NCBI GenBank assembly: GCA_963989385.1
Contig: OZ022501.1
Span: 21,104,102-21,168,101 of the forward strand
Direction of reading: 5' to 3'
Length of the DNA stretch: 64,000 nucleotides
Source: Ctena decussata
Lineage: Eukaryota; Mollusca; Bivalvia; Lucinida; Lucinidae
Part shown: positions 1 through 12,274 of the stretch, one piece after another
How positions within the stretch are numbered: position 1 is the first letter of the stretch
Layout: every line of letters begins with the position of its first letter
Notes under the pieces: generated by a model
The model's database searches: none
The model's input: the letters and a program-made list of their open reading frames with translations, nothing else
What the model was told of the DNA's origin: nothing
Made by a program: the position numbers and the translations under genes

Positions 1-38
1 CTACTATTCGACCGAATGAATATCCATGGATTAACGGT

Positions 39-2293
39 ATGATACGAAAACTTATTCGTAGACGTAAACGGCTGTATAGGCGAGCAAAACGGACTAACTT
101 ACAAGAAGTATGGCAAAATTTTAAGAAAACAAAAAATACTGTTATAAATGAAATAAGGAAATCAAAACAAGAATATTTTAGTAAACTTTCGGATCAGTTA
201 AATGCAGATAAGATAAACCCAAAACTCTTCTGGAAAATATCTAAACAACTTCTAAATCATGACCTGTCTTCAAGCTCAGTCCCGCCACTTAATGTAAATG
301 GAGATATTCTTGAGACTGACATAGACAAAGCTACAGCTCTTAACTCTTTCTTTGCTGCTCAATCTACAGTAGACGATAGTAACACGTCACTGCCGGCGGT
401 TGGTCTAATAAATCATCCTTTGCTTAATTCCATAACAATAACAAATCAAGAGGTTCTAGATGTATTGCGATCATTAAACGTTTCAAAGTCCTTTGGTCCC
501 GACCTAATAAATCCTCGCCTTTTAAAGGAGGGCGCTCCATGCCTCCAAATTCCATTAACCTATATCTTTAACTCGTCCCTCAGCCACAGCGAATTCCCAA
601 ACGCCTGGAAAAAAGCAAATGTGATCCCTATCCATAAGAAAAATGAAAAAACCTTGCCAAATAATTACCGACCGATATCTCTTCTAAGCACAATAGGGAA
701 AGTAATGGAAAGGTGCGTGCATAAACATATCTACAACTATGTGATAGACAATAATCTTATCACACCCTTCCAGTCCGGATTTACTCGCAATGATTCTACA
801 ACAAGTCAACTTCTTTATCTGTATCATTCATTTTGCGAGGCAGTGGATTGTGGAAAGGAGGTAAGGGTAGTGTTCTGTGATATTAGCAAAGCTTTTACTA
901 GAGTCTGGCACAGGGGTCTACTCTTCAAGCTTTCTTCTGTTGATGTAAAAGGAAATAAGTGGCAATGGTTTATTAGTTACTTGTCAAACAGAACACAGCG
1001 TGTAGTACTCAATGGACAGAACTCAGAATGGGTTACTGTAAAAGCAGGTGTACCCCAGGGATCAATTCTCTGACCTCTTCTTTTCCTTCTCTATATTAAC
1101 GACATAGTCAATCGAATCAGTACAAATATTCGTTTATTTGCAGACGATACAAGCCTTTATATAATTGTATATACCCCAGAAAGAGCTGCAGTTTCATTAA
1201 ATAGTGATCTCCAGGAAATAAACCAATGGGCGACCGAGTGGCTAGTGGATTTTAATCCATCTAAAACATTTACCATGACCGTTTCTCGTAAAACAGCTGG
1301 TGTGCCTCATCTACCTCTTGTCTTAGCAGGCACAAACATAGAAGAGACAGATACCTATAAGCACCTCGGCATACATTTCTCATACAACCTGTCTTGGTCG
1401 GAACATATAAGAAGCATTACACGAACTGCGTGGCAGAGATTAAATATGCTAAGGGGCTTAAAATCATCAGACTAAAGCGATTTTCCTTAGAAAAAATTTA
1501 CATATCATTTGTCCGACCGCTATTAGAGTACAGTGCCTCAGTGTGGGATAACCTTAACCAAGAAGAAATTAGTTTACTGGAATCTGTATATACAGAAGCT
1601 GCTAGAATCGTATCAGGAGCAACCAAGTTGTGCAATATCGAAAGACTGCTCTCAGACCTTAGTTGGGAACCACTCCACAAACGTCGTCGGAAACACAGAC
1701 TTGTACTTTTTTTTTATAAAATGGTTAATCATTTAACTCCCGATATTTTGTCCAATCTAGTACCACCTTATGTACGGGAAAGTAATCGCTACAGTCTGCG
1801 CAATGCTGATGACATACAAACAATTCATGCACGGACCAATCTGTACTTTAACTCTTTTCTTCCTGCTACTGTTAGAGACTGGAACAATCTCCCATTGCAT
1901 GTTAGGCAGAGTGACTCAGTGGAAATCTTTAAAAAATACCTTAATTCAGACCTATTACCCTCGCCATCTTTTTATAATGCAGGTTCCCAGCTTGGACAAG
2001 TACTCCATACAAGACTACGTTTAGAATGCAGCTACCTTAATGCTCATCTTTATTCAAGAAACTTAGTAGATAGCCCTTTATGTGCATGCGGCGAAATAGA
2101 AAATACGATGCATTTTATATTTAATTCCCCGAATTACTCGGTTGTCAGGCAAACTTACTTGGCAGAGCTTACTCATCAATGTACTTTGAGAGACTTAATG
2201 GTCGGCAACGATAGCGTCCTACCGTCGACAAATAAAGACATCTTTGTTCGAGTTCAAGAATATATTCTAAATACAAGGCGGTTTAATACTTAA
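39..2293 (+). pseudogene. LINE reverse transcriptase, one stop and one frameshift
   Basis: Encodes the reverse transcriptase of the LINE. In the first open segment (39-1073) the fingers/palm motifs PISLLSTIGKVMERCVHKHI, QSGFTRNDST and CDISKAFTRVWH can be read; the aspartate of CDISKAF is the expected first catalytic residue, while the usual D after KAF is T. GVPQGSIL is followed by TGA at 1071-1073 where glycine is expected, and the same frame continues with PLLFLLYINDI and the catalytic FADD (1137-1148). That frame stops at 1473-1475; the protein continues in another frame (1394-2293) from about 1460-1475, so a frameshift lies there. The C-terminus has LHTRLR and a C-x-C-G...H...(C to S) putative zinc-binding motif. 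Only two lesions suggest a fairly young inactive copy. Shadow frames inside it are not genes. Confidence 0.85.
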
Positions 2294-2375
2294 TTTACTT
2301 TTCTCAGAATACCACGCATAAAAATTAACAGCAGGTCCTTAAAGGATGGAACTAACCGAGACGACGAAAATGAAT

Positions 2376-2377
<2 letters not shown>

Positions 2378-2415
<38 letters not shown>
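2378..2415. repeat. (TC)n microsatellite
   Basis: Uninterrupted TC dinucleotides in the LINE 3' UTR. Confidence 0.95.
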
Positions 2416-2417
<2 letters not shown>

Positions 2418-2935
2418 ATACATCATGTATTCTAAAATAAAGTAGCTGTCACTTTCATGTAACAGATGTTCTAGTAACTATACAATTTAGTTCTCAATAC
2501 AATAGTTTGACAATATGTATCTGACCTTACTTATGCTACATACTATTTCGCTGTAATTCTTATTGTTATTGCAGTTAGATGTGGATTGTTCTTATTTGTT
2601 AAATAACAATCTCGCATTCAACGGCTTAGCAAATGATCCTTTTGGGTAGATGGTCTTTACAAGCCTAGAGCTTCCGACCAAGTCCCGATAATTGATTTTG
2701 TACATACATTTATGTATGTGCTCGTTTTCTTGGAAATAAATATTGTTTAAACCAAAGAGAAGACTGTTTGGTCTGAAATTTTAGACAAGATTTTTCGATC
2801 CATTCTTTCAATTTTGACCTAGAGGTCATTTATATACTCAGCAAATATATGACTTTGACGGTTGAAAGCTTGTCATTGTTTTGCGAACTCCAACATTTTT
2901 GGAAATCAGACTCATTGATATATTGTTTGTGATGT

Positions 2936-3095
2936 TAAGGTTAGCCCGTTGACCATCTACATGGGAAATGGCTGTTCACATGGCTGCCGCTGGTGTTGTC
3001 TTTGGTGGTGACTAATTTTGTGTTGTCTCTTTCCCACATAGTGTCTTAGGTTGGATATGGGATTGAATTGTGTCAGTTCCTGAGAATTTTCCTCC
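2936..3095 (-). mobile_element. Fragment of Penelope-associated repeat (family P)
   Basis: The reverse complement matches 58735-58890, including a segment around 'cagccatgtaaacagccat'. It resembles the 3' flank of the Penelope-like element at 38390-40330. A truncated remnant without coding capacity. Confidence 0.55.
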
Positions 3096-3356
3096 TTTCT
3101 TTCAAATTAATATTTTGTAATTTTCAACTGATGAAATATTCCTTCCTGACAATTCTGGAAAGAATAAGGGCACTTGAATGATTGGAAATGTTATAGCTTG
3201 TTCTAGAAAAGACAGATCCTAATTTTATGAAAAAAGCAAAATTGAAAACATTAACAAATTTTGACTGGACAGAAAACGTACAAATTTTATCTTAAAAGCA
3301 GTACACCTTATTAATTGTTACATGATTATTATTTACTTCAACTGTTGTAAACATCA

Positions 3357-3498
3357 GGGTTCGAGGTCATAAAATTGAGAATAATCTCAAACTCAAAATA
3401 AAGCACACTGATTGGCTGCTTCCGAGCACATGCTCGGAAGCAGCCAATCAGTGTGCTTTATTTTGAGAATGTACTCAAGTTTTATAGCCTCGGGGCCA
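3357..3498. mobile_element. Palindromic MITE, family B copy 1
   Basis: A hairpin element: CACTGATTGGCTGCTTCCGA meets its reverse complement around CATG at about 3430, and the arms extend into AAACTCAAAATAAAG. The outer ends resemble ...GGTTCGAGGTTATAA. Other copies lie at 12125, 30535 and 47352. Confidence 0.85.
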
Positions 3499-3785
3499 GG
3501 TTCTCACATAGCGTTAAATGAATATAATTTGCAAGTTAAGGGTCTGTAATCTGTATTAGGTTGTTTACATGTAACAAGTCTATTTCTCTGGCTGTCAGAA
3601 AATGTTCTGAGATAAAAGGTTATATAGCGACTGCAATCCAATATCCTACGTATCTTGCACAGAATTGCAATATCAGTATTCGTGTATGTTTCAGAGAAAT
3701 TTAACCTTATCATACATGTAGTAATGCAGAAATGAAAGTCGATACAGAAATTTACTTTGGCTATCAGTATAAAGTGTTTAGGTCG

Positions 3786-4415
3786 ATGAAGACTATTATT
3801 CTAGATCATCGTCTTTTATATTATTTGGATCCTTTTGAAACTAAACAGTCTTTGAATCGACTGCCCAATTAAAGCTAAGAAATTACAGTATGCTTTTTTT
3901 CTGGTTTCGTCACCAGATATTGTCAGGGTCACTGACGAGGCTTTATTAGCCGAAACTACGTAGTCTGGCCCATGTTCCTACTTCTGTATGTATTCTCTGC
4001 TCTTGAAGAAACTTTTTAAGATTTTAATTTTACCTCACTGCAGCTGGTATTGTGCCGTGTGGAGGCCGTAAAAAGTATCCCCATACATCATCCATAGTGC
4101 AGATCATATTTTATTTACATCCTTTGAGATCAGAGGATAGATTCTGAGAAATCTAAAATTTGAGATCGATTTAGACTATTATTCTAGATCATCGTCTTTT
4201 ATATTATTTGGATCCTTTTGAAACTAAACAGTCTTTGAATTGACTGCCCAATTAAAATTAAGAAATTACAGTATGCTTTTTTTCTGGTTTCGTCACCAGA
4301 TATTGTCAGGGTCACTGACGAGGCTTTATTAGCCGAAACTACGTAGTCTGGCCCATGTTCCTACTTCTGTATGTATTCTCTGCTCTTGAAGGAACTTTTT
4401 AAGATTTTAATTTTA
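3786..4415 (+). repeat. Family F dispersed repeat, tandem pair of ~380-bp units
   Basis: The block from 'ctattattctagatcatcgt' through 'tctctgctcttgaagaaact' occurs at 3793-4020 and again at 4170-4400, nearly identical. Diverged relatives lie at 18836-19150 (-), 54420-55640 (+, interrupted), 55870-56000 (-) and 60796-61115 (-). The near identity of the two units here implies a recent tandem duplication. No protein is recognised. Confidence 0.8.
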
Positions 4416-5797
4416 CGTAGCAATCTGCTAGCAAAGCTAATAATGCACACCTGTGGACACGCAAAACATGCAAAAACATGTAAATGTAGCATGATTTGGA
4501 TTTTACAATTTAGTCGAGTGGAAAATAAGTACACACGATGCACATATTCAACAGCAATATACTGACATATATCATATTTCTATTGTTTTTTGTTTTTTTT
4601 TAAATCAATAAGATTACAGCAAAGTAAAAACCATTAAGTTTCTTTTTTTTTGTTAAGAATATTAACCCCGAAGAGAAACAGTCAACTTAACATATTTGGA
4701 CCAATATTTCTAAGATGATGCTGCCAAAGAATATTTTATCGTCTTCAGAGCACACGAACTTGAAAGTAACATTGTTATAAAACTTAAGTTGCTAATGATT
4801 TATTTTCGATGTACCTAATTCCTTTTGTTTATTTGTACGTTCATTTATCGGTTATTATCCGGTTAAATATTTTTCGATTTAAGCAAATTACAGTTATTAA
4901 AATACTACGAATCGTTAGCGTGAAACGCTTAATGAAAATCTTAAGCAGCTTTAGTTAGTGTTACCTTGAAAAAATTATTAGTCAACGACTTATTAACGAT
5001 GAGTTAAATTGTAATGATTTGTATTGCACTTATCCTTCTGATTTAGGTCTTACATTATTTGTCAAAACAAAATACAAAATCAGTATAAATATACAAATGG
5101 AACTCAGAACTAGGCCATACTAGAGTACTACTACTGTGTAACTTTTTCAGGGTCAGATCGATTTTTCATTCACGCGGAATGAACACCATACCAAGTCTTA
5201 GAGCAGAAACTTTACCAGTGGCAAAGCCCTGAATGAAAATACCACTTTTGGGATGAGTGAAATAAATATCGATCTGATACTGAAATAGTCAAATTTTCTG
5301 TTTCTTTTATGATTGAAAACTACAATAATTCAGCTTATTCTAATGCGTCAGCCATCACGACTGAGAAACAACTTTCTTTCTAGCCGTTTTGCGTCAGATT
5401 TGATGCTTTCAGCATGTTTACTGGGTATGACTGAGATTGGTTTCATTTGATAAACAGATCTAAAGAAATATGTTAAGAAAGAATGCATACATGTATACGA
5501 GACTAAGGCGGCCTGGCATCGCTTGCATTGGCAATCTTATGTTAAAGCTTTTAGTGACGTCATTTACGTAACTTATGTCACGCCGAAAGAGATTTTAACC
5601 AGTTTATCAACAAACAGAAGAGACTATTTCACAAGAATCCTATTTTTGAAATAATGAAATATAATGTGATAGATTTGTTGTTTGAAAAAGTGAGAGCATC
5701 AGTTTCGGTTTCACCGAGAAATCTCTTTATGTCATTGAAAAGTATAGCAGAAAGTATAATTAAGCATGCAGAGGAAAGCAAAATGTCTAAAAGTTAC
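4416..5797. other. Unexplained stretch, probably 3' part of the EGF/fucolectin gene
   Basis: No repeat boundary or convincing exon is seen. A weak inverted similarity pairs 5150-5180 (CAGGGTCAGATCGAT) with 5262-5290 (ATCGATCTGATACTG), perhaps a small decayed MITE. The second half of the fucolectin domain should lie on the - strand somewhere to the left of 5797, but I could not locate it. Confidence 0.3.
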
Positions 5798-8700
5798 CAG
5801 TTACAAGTGTAAAGCTCTCTACATGTCTGACGTCATCCAAGGTCAAAGTCCACCATCCGGGTACATCTGCTTTTGTTGCTGAGCATGTATCTGTCTCACT
5901 ATCAACTGCTAGTGATGCATTTCGGGATGATTGACCCTCCTTTTGTCTACACGGTCTATTGTACGCTATATTTTCTGAGAAAAAAGTAAAGTATATATAT
6001 TGTAATACAACACCAGGACAACTAGAAAATGTGTTGATGAAACACTATGCCCCCAACCATATGCTTGCCTCTAAAGAAGGTTTATCCCTAAATGTTTAAG
6101 TCAGAAAGGGGTGGAGTTTTAACCGGTTCATCCACATCTTAGCCTGTAACTGTATGCCAAATATAAGAAACATGGCTTCGCTGTTCTTCAGATATTTTGT
6201 TCACAATGTTATTCATATAGCTTTTTCCTATTCGAAATGCCTACATCCGAAAATGGGAAAAATTCTATCAAAAATCCATGAAATAGGCTCAAAAGTTAAT
6301 CTACCCCTTAGTCCAAACCTGCATGCCAGACATAAGGATCCTAGCTTATTCGGTTCTACAGATACTATATTTTGTTTACAAGCTTATTCCTATAAAAATG
6401 CCTATGTCCGAAAAAGGGGCATTACTCAGTCAAAAATTCACCAATGTTTTTCAGAACTTAATCAGGTCATCTACACCTTGAGCAATGTCATCCTGCAAAA
6501 ATCATGATCCTAGCATCAAGGGTTCTTGGGATATTCCATAGGCTTACAATGCACTAGGTCGAAAAAGGGGCATATCTCGGTCAGGTCATCCACACCTTGA
6601 GCAATGTCTTCCTGCAAAAAAAATCATGATCCTAGCATCAGGGGTTCTTGAGATATTTTGGTCACAAAGTTCCATAGGCTTACTAAGTAGAAAAGGAGCA
6701 TAACTCGGTCAATAATTCACGATTTTTTTTTCAAAAGTCAATGAGATTATTTACACCTTGGGCAATGTCATCCTGCAAAAAATCATGATCCTAGCATCAG
6801 GGGTTCTTGAGATATTTTGGTCACAATGTTCCATAGGCTTACAATGCTCTAAGTCGAAAAAGGGGCATAACTCGGTCAAAAATTCATATTTTTTTTCAAA
6901 AGTTAATCAGGTTATCTACACCTTGGGCAATGTCATCCTGCAAAAATCATGATCCTAGCAGTAAGGGCATAACTCTGGAAGTACGTGACAGGCGGAAAAA
7001 AGAAAAAAACACGTGTCCGCTTATTTTTCATGTACATGCCATAAATAAAATTTCAAGATCCTAGCATAAGCAGTTCTTGAATTTCCCAGCTGCCAAAAAG
7101 CGTAACGGACGGACAGACGGACAGACGGACGAACAGACAGGCTCAAACCAATATGCCCCTCAACTTCTCCGAAGTTGGGGGCATAATTAAAACAACTTTT
7201 GCTATTACTGTAAATATTCTTGGAGTGCAAAATGAGGCGCGATGTTTTTAACTGCCATTTTGGTTTAATTGATAATTTTTCCACCTCCGTCTGATTTCAC
7301 GTTACCATTCTACTTTTGTTCCCTTTCTTAATATAGATCAATTCTCGAAGAAAGAAAAAACAAATTGCTCTAATAGGAGATTTTTTTTTCTTTGAGAACT
7401 GATCCTTTTTGAAAAGCTTTCCTCGCCAAGGGGAGCAAACTGGAAGCCATAAATAACACTCTCCAGGAGATGTCAATTACATAAGCGTTATGCTGACCGT
7501 GTACTGTGATATTCAGGCAAAGCAACTAACATTATGTAGTGGGAGTCGGGGAAAGTACATTTTTTAATTCCGCAGGTACCTATCAATGACACTGTATAGA
7601 AACAAGAGGGCCTTTAGGCCCTGAATCGCTCACCTGTGCAATTGGCCCAGTTGGTTTTGAGATGTTTGAAATTGTCAAAATATGAGTCATGGGTCAAAGG
7701 TCAAAGAATGACCTTGACCTCTTGTACTCACAAATCTGCATGTACTTATTAAAATGAACATACCAATTTTAGGCCGAAATCTGCAAAACTTTCCATGAAA
7801 TCTTATGATCCAGCATTTTCCCATATTTGGTCATGCCGTTAACAAAGTCAATGTCATTATTTGTACAATGTTGATAGTACTAGAGTAGTCGATGCTACGT
7901 ACCAAGTTTCAAGGCCATTTGTGTATTGGCTCCAGAATAGAAGATTTCTGAGGTTTTTGCCATATATGGGCATGTCAGCCATGTTTGTCATGTGAAATGG
8001 ACCGTGTAAAAATGATCGTTTCCTTAGTCCCCTGGAGGCTCTATATGAAAATCGGTTACAATTGGCCCTGTGGCTTTTGATGAGGTGTTTGAAATTGTCA
8101 AAATATGAGAGACTTGGGTCAAAGGTTATAGAATGACCTTGACCTCTTGTACTCACAAATCTTCATGTACCCATAAAGACAAATATACATACCAATTTTT
8201 GGTAAAAATCTTTGACTATTCCCATGAAATCTTATGTTCTAGCATTTTCCCATATTTGACCTTGCCGTAAAAAAGGCCAAGGTCAACCCAAGGTCCTCAT
8301 TTGAACAATCTTGGTAGTACTTGCCTACTCAATGCCACATACCAAGTTGCAAGGCCATCAGTCAACTGGTTCTGGAGAAGAAGTTTTTTTTATAGGTTTT
8401 TACTACATATGGAAATGGCGGCCATGTTGGTCATGTGACCTGGACCGTTTGAACAAAAGTTTGTTCCCTCAAACCCTGGAGGCTCTATATGAAATTTGGT
8501 TACCATTTGCTAAGTGGCTTTCAGGAGATGTTTGAAATTTATAGAAATATGAGAGACTAGGGTCAACGGTCAAAGAATGACCTTGACCTCTTGTACGAAT
8601 GAATCTTCACTTGCACATTAAGATGACTGTATACATCAATTTTTAGGCCAAAATCTTCAATAATTCCCATGAAATCTTATGTTCTAGCATTTCCCCATAT

Positions 8701-11700
8701 ATTAGCATAAGAAAGCAAATCTGACCTTGTCGTAAAAAAGGTCAAGGTCAACCCAAGGTCATCATTTGAACAATCTTGGTAGTACTTCTTTACCCAATGC
8801 TGCATACCAAGTTTCAAGGCCAGCAGTCTATCGGTTCTTGAGACGAAGATTTTATAGGTTTTTTTTTTATCTTATAAGGGCATGGCGGCCATGTTGGTAA
8901 TGTGTCAAAGACCGTTTGAACAATTTTTCTTTCCCATGAGCCCTAGAAGCTACATATGAAATTTAGTAACAATTGGCCTAGTGGTTTTAGAGGAGATGTT
9001 GTTTGAAATTGTAGACGGACGGATGGACCGACGGCGGTTGACGACGGAGCCTTCCAATTTTAAAAGCTCCCCCGGAGCCGCTGGCTCAGGTGAGCTAAAA
9101 CACAACCTGCAGTATATGCATATCAACCGACATCTCATAATCAAACGTGGCGAAATCGCCATTTGCAATGTCCTGTGCTTAGTCGCTTACGAAACTGCGG
9201 GAAAATGTTAGGATAATCATTATATAAGAAACAATCAGAAAAAAAAAAATCAAACATGTTGACGATATGATATCGGTGAGACGCTGATTTTAATCCAAAT
9301 ATCTCTGGCAAGCAACAGTGAATTACTATATTTACTATTAACAGTTTCCTAATATCATAAAATCACCAAGACATTTCAATCAAAACTTCGAATTAGTTTT
9401 CAATTGCAAAGCGGCACAGTTTTAAGCTGATAAGCAGCGTAGTACCGAAATAACGATGAATCTAAATACTTTGCACCAGAGAAAAATAAAAGAGAAATGT
9501 TTCATCAGAAAACTGTATATGCAAATGGATGGGACTCGGAAAAGGCTGCACATCCATGCAATCTAATGGGTCTTCACCATATAGGTTTCCTTAAGATTCA
9601 TATTCTGTGGATGCTTATCAGCAATTCTAATGCACTTACGTTTTATGGTCGCAAATTCCGTTTTACGGCTCCGCTGGCGCGTCGCCGCAAAACGAAATTT
9701 CCGACCATAAAACCGACGATTTACCTCCCCAAATGACAATTTTCAAAATAGTTATCCCCTAAATGTTAAAGTGAAGGAGTACACTTTCAGGGGGGCCAAC
9801 ACTACCATTTCATTACTAAAGGAATACTTTGTCCTCGAAAATTGCTCCTCTAGGAGAAATTTCTTACCTCTACTTACCGCTATATTGTTGCTTATTGTAT
9901 ATAACCAAAAGCATTGTATCCTTTCTGTTTTGCTAATAAACTTGATTGGATTTGATTTGATTGACTTAAGTTTTAGTAGGAAAGGATTCATTATGTGAAG
10001 CAAACATGACGTCACGAAAGTTTTTCCACTTTGTTAAAATGGCAGGAAAACATGGAGGATTACCCATACGTCTTAAGACCTATCTGAAGTTTTGCTGTTC
10101 GCTCATATCAGTCGGTTCCTTTCCGCGTGACCTTGCTAAAAATATCCCTATTATTTTTCTTCAGAAAATTGATGACTGTCGAATTATGAGTTTCCTTAAA
10201 GTACAAATTAGCGCTTACATGTAACAAATTAATGGTAACTATGGGTGAGGCTTAAGCCTTATATTTTCATTACACGGGGAATCAGCTCAGCCAGTTGCTT
10301 TAATTTTAATGGTGATAAACTCTGAGAAAAGTTGTTCTCGGGCTGCGAATTTCTTATTTTTAGAGAAGAACTTCCCTGATTGGTGTCATGTGTAATGTAA
10401 CATATGATTTTGGGGTATTTACAAGACGACACATGTATGTGTTTCCTTGTACACCCACCTTTAAGGTGAACGTTGAATAATGCTGTTGTAATGCGTGCAG
10501 GCCAGAAAATAGAGTCAACTGGATATACGAAATTCATGTATCAAAAACTGGTATTGTCTCATATTCCTTAATTCATTAGTTCATTGGTATGTATAGCCTA
10601 CCGGTGGTAGAAGAAAACTGCTTCTGAAGCGACAAGTAATGTACAGTTGAAGTTACTTTAATATTCAATCATATAATGACTTGTTGGTTTTAACCCTTTT
10701 TTTTAAACTGGAATCCTGTTTTGGGGACATAGACAAAAAGGGCAGATCCAGTTAAGACACCGCAGAACGGTCGTCTGATCAGGCAGGGTCAAGACTGTGT
10801 GCTTAAAGAAAGTTCAATTGAAAAATACATTAAAAGTGAAGACATTCACCAGAAGCCTCCAGAACTAGAAACAGACTCAGCCCAAATAATAAGGATGGAC
10901 AAGTCCATTGGTCAAAGCACAAGCCTTTATCATACATTTTCCAGCGTGAGGTCTTAAACGGAGAAACATTACGGCAAAACTGCAGGTTGACAGAAAAATA
11001 TTACCTCTTTGGCATGATGGTCCTGACCAGCCTGTGGAACAACCTCTTGAACATTCACCGGATATTACGTCACAGTCACTAGAGTATGCGCAGTGGCATG
11101 AATATCTACATTTTCTTCCAAAGTAGCCTGTTGGACAATCTCGAGCTGTAGTAAAAATATGCCTTGTATATAAATCACCACTCTTAAGGTGGATGGATAC
11201 ACCTACATGTTTATCCACCATTTTTTTCAAAGGGAAACAACTTCTTGAAAATCTTAGTTGCTTTCGTGGACGAAAACTTCATTCCCAAAACGTGGTCACT
11301 CTTACAGTAAATTCTTTCCTTTAATTTTTAACCCAAAAATGCTCTCGTCATTTTTTTTTACTTTTTGAAGACACATACCCTCGTCCCAGCAACAGTTGTG
11401 CAAATAACTGCAAAAAGTAAATAAATAAATAGAAAAAAAAATAATATACAATAAAATGAAACAAGAATGAAATAAAAGACTCAGGTTGTCCCCAGAAGGC
11501 ATGCTATCTTTTCCACAGAAAGTATGTATGTCTGTATGTCTTCTCATTGACAGGGAAACATTTCTTCACTGTGGCACAATAACTGTGGTCAAACCGGAGA
11601 CAGAGAGAGAGAAAGAGAGAGAGAGAGAGTAAAGTCACAAATTCAGTGCAAAAACACTTACCAAAGTTGACCGAAGAAAGCATTAATACCACAATGAAAG

Positions 11701-11716
11701 AAACAGTCAGTTTCAT
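5798..11716 (-). CDS. Secreted or membrane EGF-like plus fucolectin-type (F5/8-like) protein, partial gene
   Basis: Three exons on the - strand join in phase. Exon 1 (11716-11662) encodes a signal peptide, MKLTVSFIVVLMLSSVNF, and ends at a GTAAGT donor; an in-frame ATG at 11731 would add five residues. Exon 2 (11145-11005, acceptor TACTACAG, donor GTAATA) encodes an EGF/laminin-EGF-like module, residues 20-65, beginning RDCPTGYFGRKC and ending GWSGPSCQR, with eight cysteines. Exon 3 (5974-5798, acceptor TTTTTTCTCAG, likely donor GTAACT) encodes residues 67-124 with ASLAVDSETDTC, then PGWWTLTLDDV and VESFTLVT, as in the first half of fucolectin/tachylectin-4 domains. All junctions are phase 1. 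The 5-kb gap between exons 2 and 3 is filled by two tandem-core elements, and further exons there cannot be excluded. The second half of the fucolectin domain and the end of the gene were not found. By family it would bind glycans or cell surfaces outside the cell; that role is inferred. Confidence 0.65.
6046..7185. mobile_element. Tandem-core dispersed element 1 (~180-bp units)
   Basis: Bounded by inverted TATGCCCCCAAC (6046) and GTTGGGGGCATA (ending 7185). Inside are about four diverged units carrying 'atcatgatcctagcatcagg', 'ttcttgagatattttggtca' and 'aaaaaggggcataactcggt'. Near the right end are GACGGACAGACGGACAGACG and a hairpin (7152-7184). A tandem core with short specific ends recalls bivalve pearl-type elements, possibly Helitron-related; that assignment is inference. 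Open frames here are by-products of the repeats. Confidence 0.65.
7601..9101. mobile_element. Tandem-core dispersed element 2 (~420-470-bp units)
   Basis: Starts with AACAAGAGGGCCTTTAGGCC and GCTCACCTG and ends with the inverted CAGGTGAGC at about 9087-9097. Units begin near 7638, 8058, 8500 and 8968 (partial), each carrying 'aatgaccttgacctcttgta' or its equivalent. A GACGGACGGATGGACCGACG run precedes the end. It has the same general layout as the neighbouring element at 6046. No transposase frame is seen. Confidence 0.65.
9639..9713. repeat. Inverted repeat (hairpin)
   Basis: GTTTTATGGTCGCAAATTCC followed by GTTTTACGGC faces GCCGCAAAACGAAATTTCCG and ACCATAAAAC across a GC-rich loop. Probably a small MITE or its remnant. 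Confidence 0.6.
9870..9965 (+). mobile_element. Possible LINE 3' tail
   Basis: Ends in 'ctaataaacttgattggatt' followed by 'tgatttgatt', a short tandem tail after an AATAAA-like motif, as at 3' ends of many non-LTR elements. No coding part is present. Confidence 0.3.
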
Positions 11717-12124
11717 ATCTTGATAGATCAATGGTGCGGAGCAAAATAGTCTTTTGACTCCATTAATTTATTTAAGAAATGACCGGTCAGTTTTATCCAT
11801 ACAATTAGAATTTTGCACTTTTGATATACAGCTGTCTAACATCTGTTGCTTTTCTTCTACCGGATCAAGAAAGATAGTATTTAGTTTTGCTGTTGTTGTT
11901 TTCAGGGAAATAAATATCTTCAGAAAGCACTCAATATTTAGCATTCATCTATAAACCGCACGCCGATTTATTTATCAAAAATGCTTTCTTCAAAACGCTA
12001 TAGATAAATATATGAGCCACCGGAAAAGGAAACTCTCGATCATGCAACATATACTTCGCAGCGAAGAATCGGAAGAGCCAGCGCAGCCAAGTAGTCTGCT
12101 CTGGATCTTTGCTTCTTATCAGAC

Positions 12125-12274
12125 AGGGTTCAAGGTTATGAAACTTGATTATAATCTCAAACTCAAAATAAAACACACTGATTGGCTGCTTCCGAGCATG
12201 TGCTCGGAAGCAGCCAATCAGTGTGCTTTATTTTGAGTTTGAGATTGTACTTAAGTTTTATAACCTCTGGGCCT
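12125..12274. mobile_element. Palindromic MITE, family B copy 2
   Basis: Same hairpin as at 3357, with the centre at about 12199 (CCGAGCATGTGCTCGG). Both arms extend through AAACTCAAAATAAA and its complement, with outer ends GGTTCAAGGTTATGAAAC and GTTTTATAACCTCTGGGCC. Confidence 0.85.

Larger units (their letters stand above)
1..2755 (+). mobile_element. Non-LTR retrotransposon (LINE), 5' end outside the window
   Basis: The interval holds the end of a LINE: reverse transcriptase coding sequence to about 2293, then a ~460-bp 3' UTR containing a TC microsatellite. The 3' end near 2750 (GAAATAAATATTGTTTAAAC) closely resembles the 3' end of the related - strand fragment at 24349-25665, which helps place the boundary. 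No endonuclease domain is seen; it would lie upstream of base 1. Jockey/CR1-like by appearance; the clade is not assigned. Confidence 0.85.
9102..10990. other. Putative intron sequence between EGF and fucolectin exons
   Basis: Mostly unexplained apart from the small hairpin at 9639 and the LINE-like tail at 9870 listed separately. A short motif set (around 9829-9870 and 10006-10060, 'gacgtcacgaaagtttttcc', 'aaaatggcaggaaaacatgg') recurs loosely at 12390-12520, 15840-15940 and 48600-48690, so it is probably an old dispersed repeat. Confidence 0.3.

Noticed and set aside
3504..3712. Minus-strand frame with ETYTNTDIAILCK and CSRYITFYL, which could be the missing second half of the fucolectin domain
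   Set aside because: The only nearby acceptor (GATAAG|G) would need phase 2, but the preceding exon can end only in phase 0 or 1, there is no polypyrimidine tract, and the end of the frame does not look like the domain's C-terminus. An intermediate exon could rescue it, but none was found.
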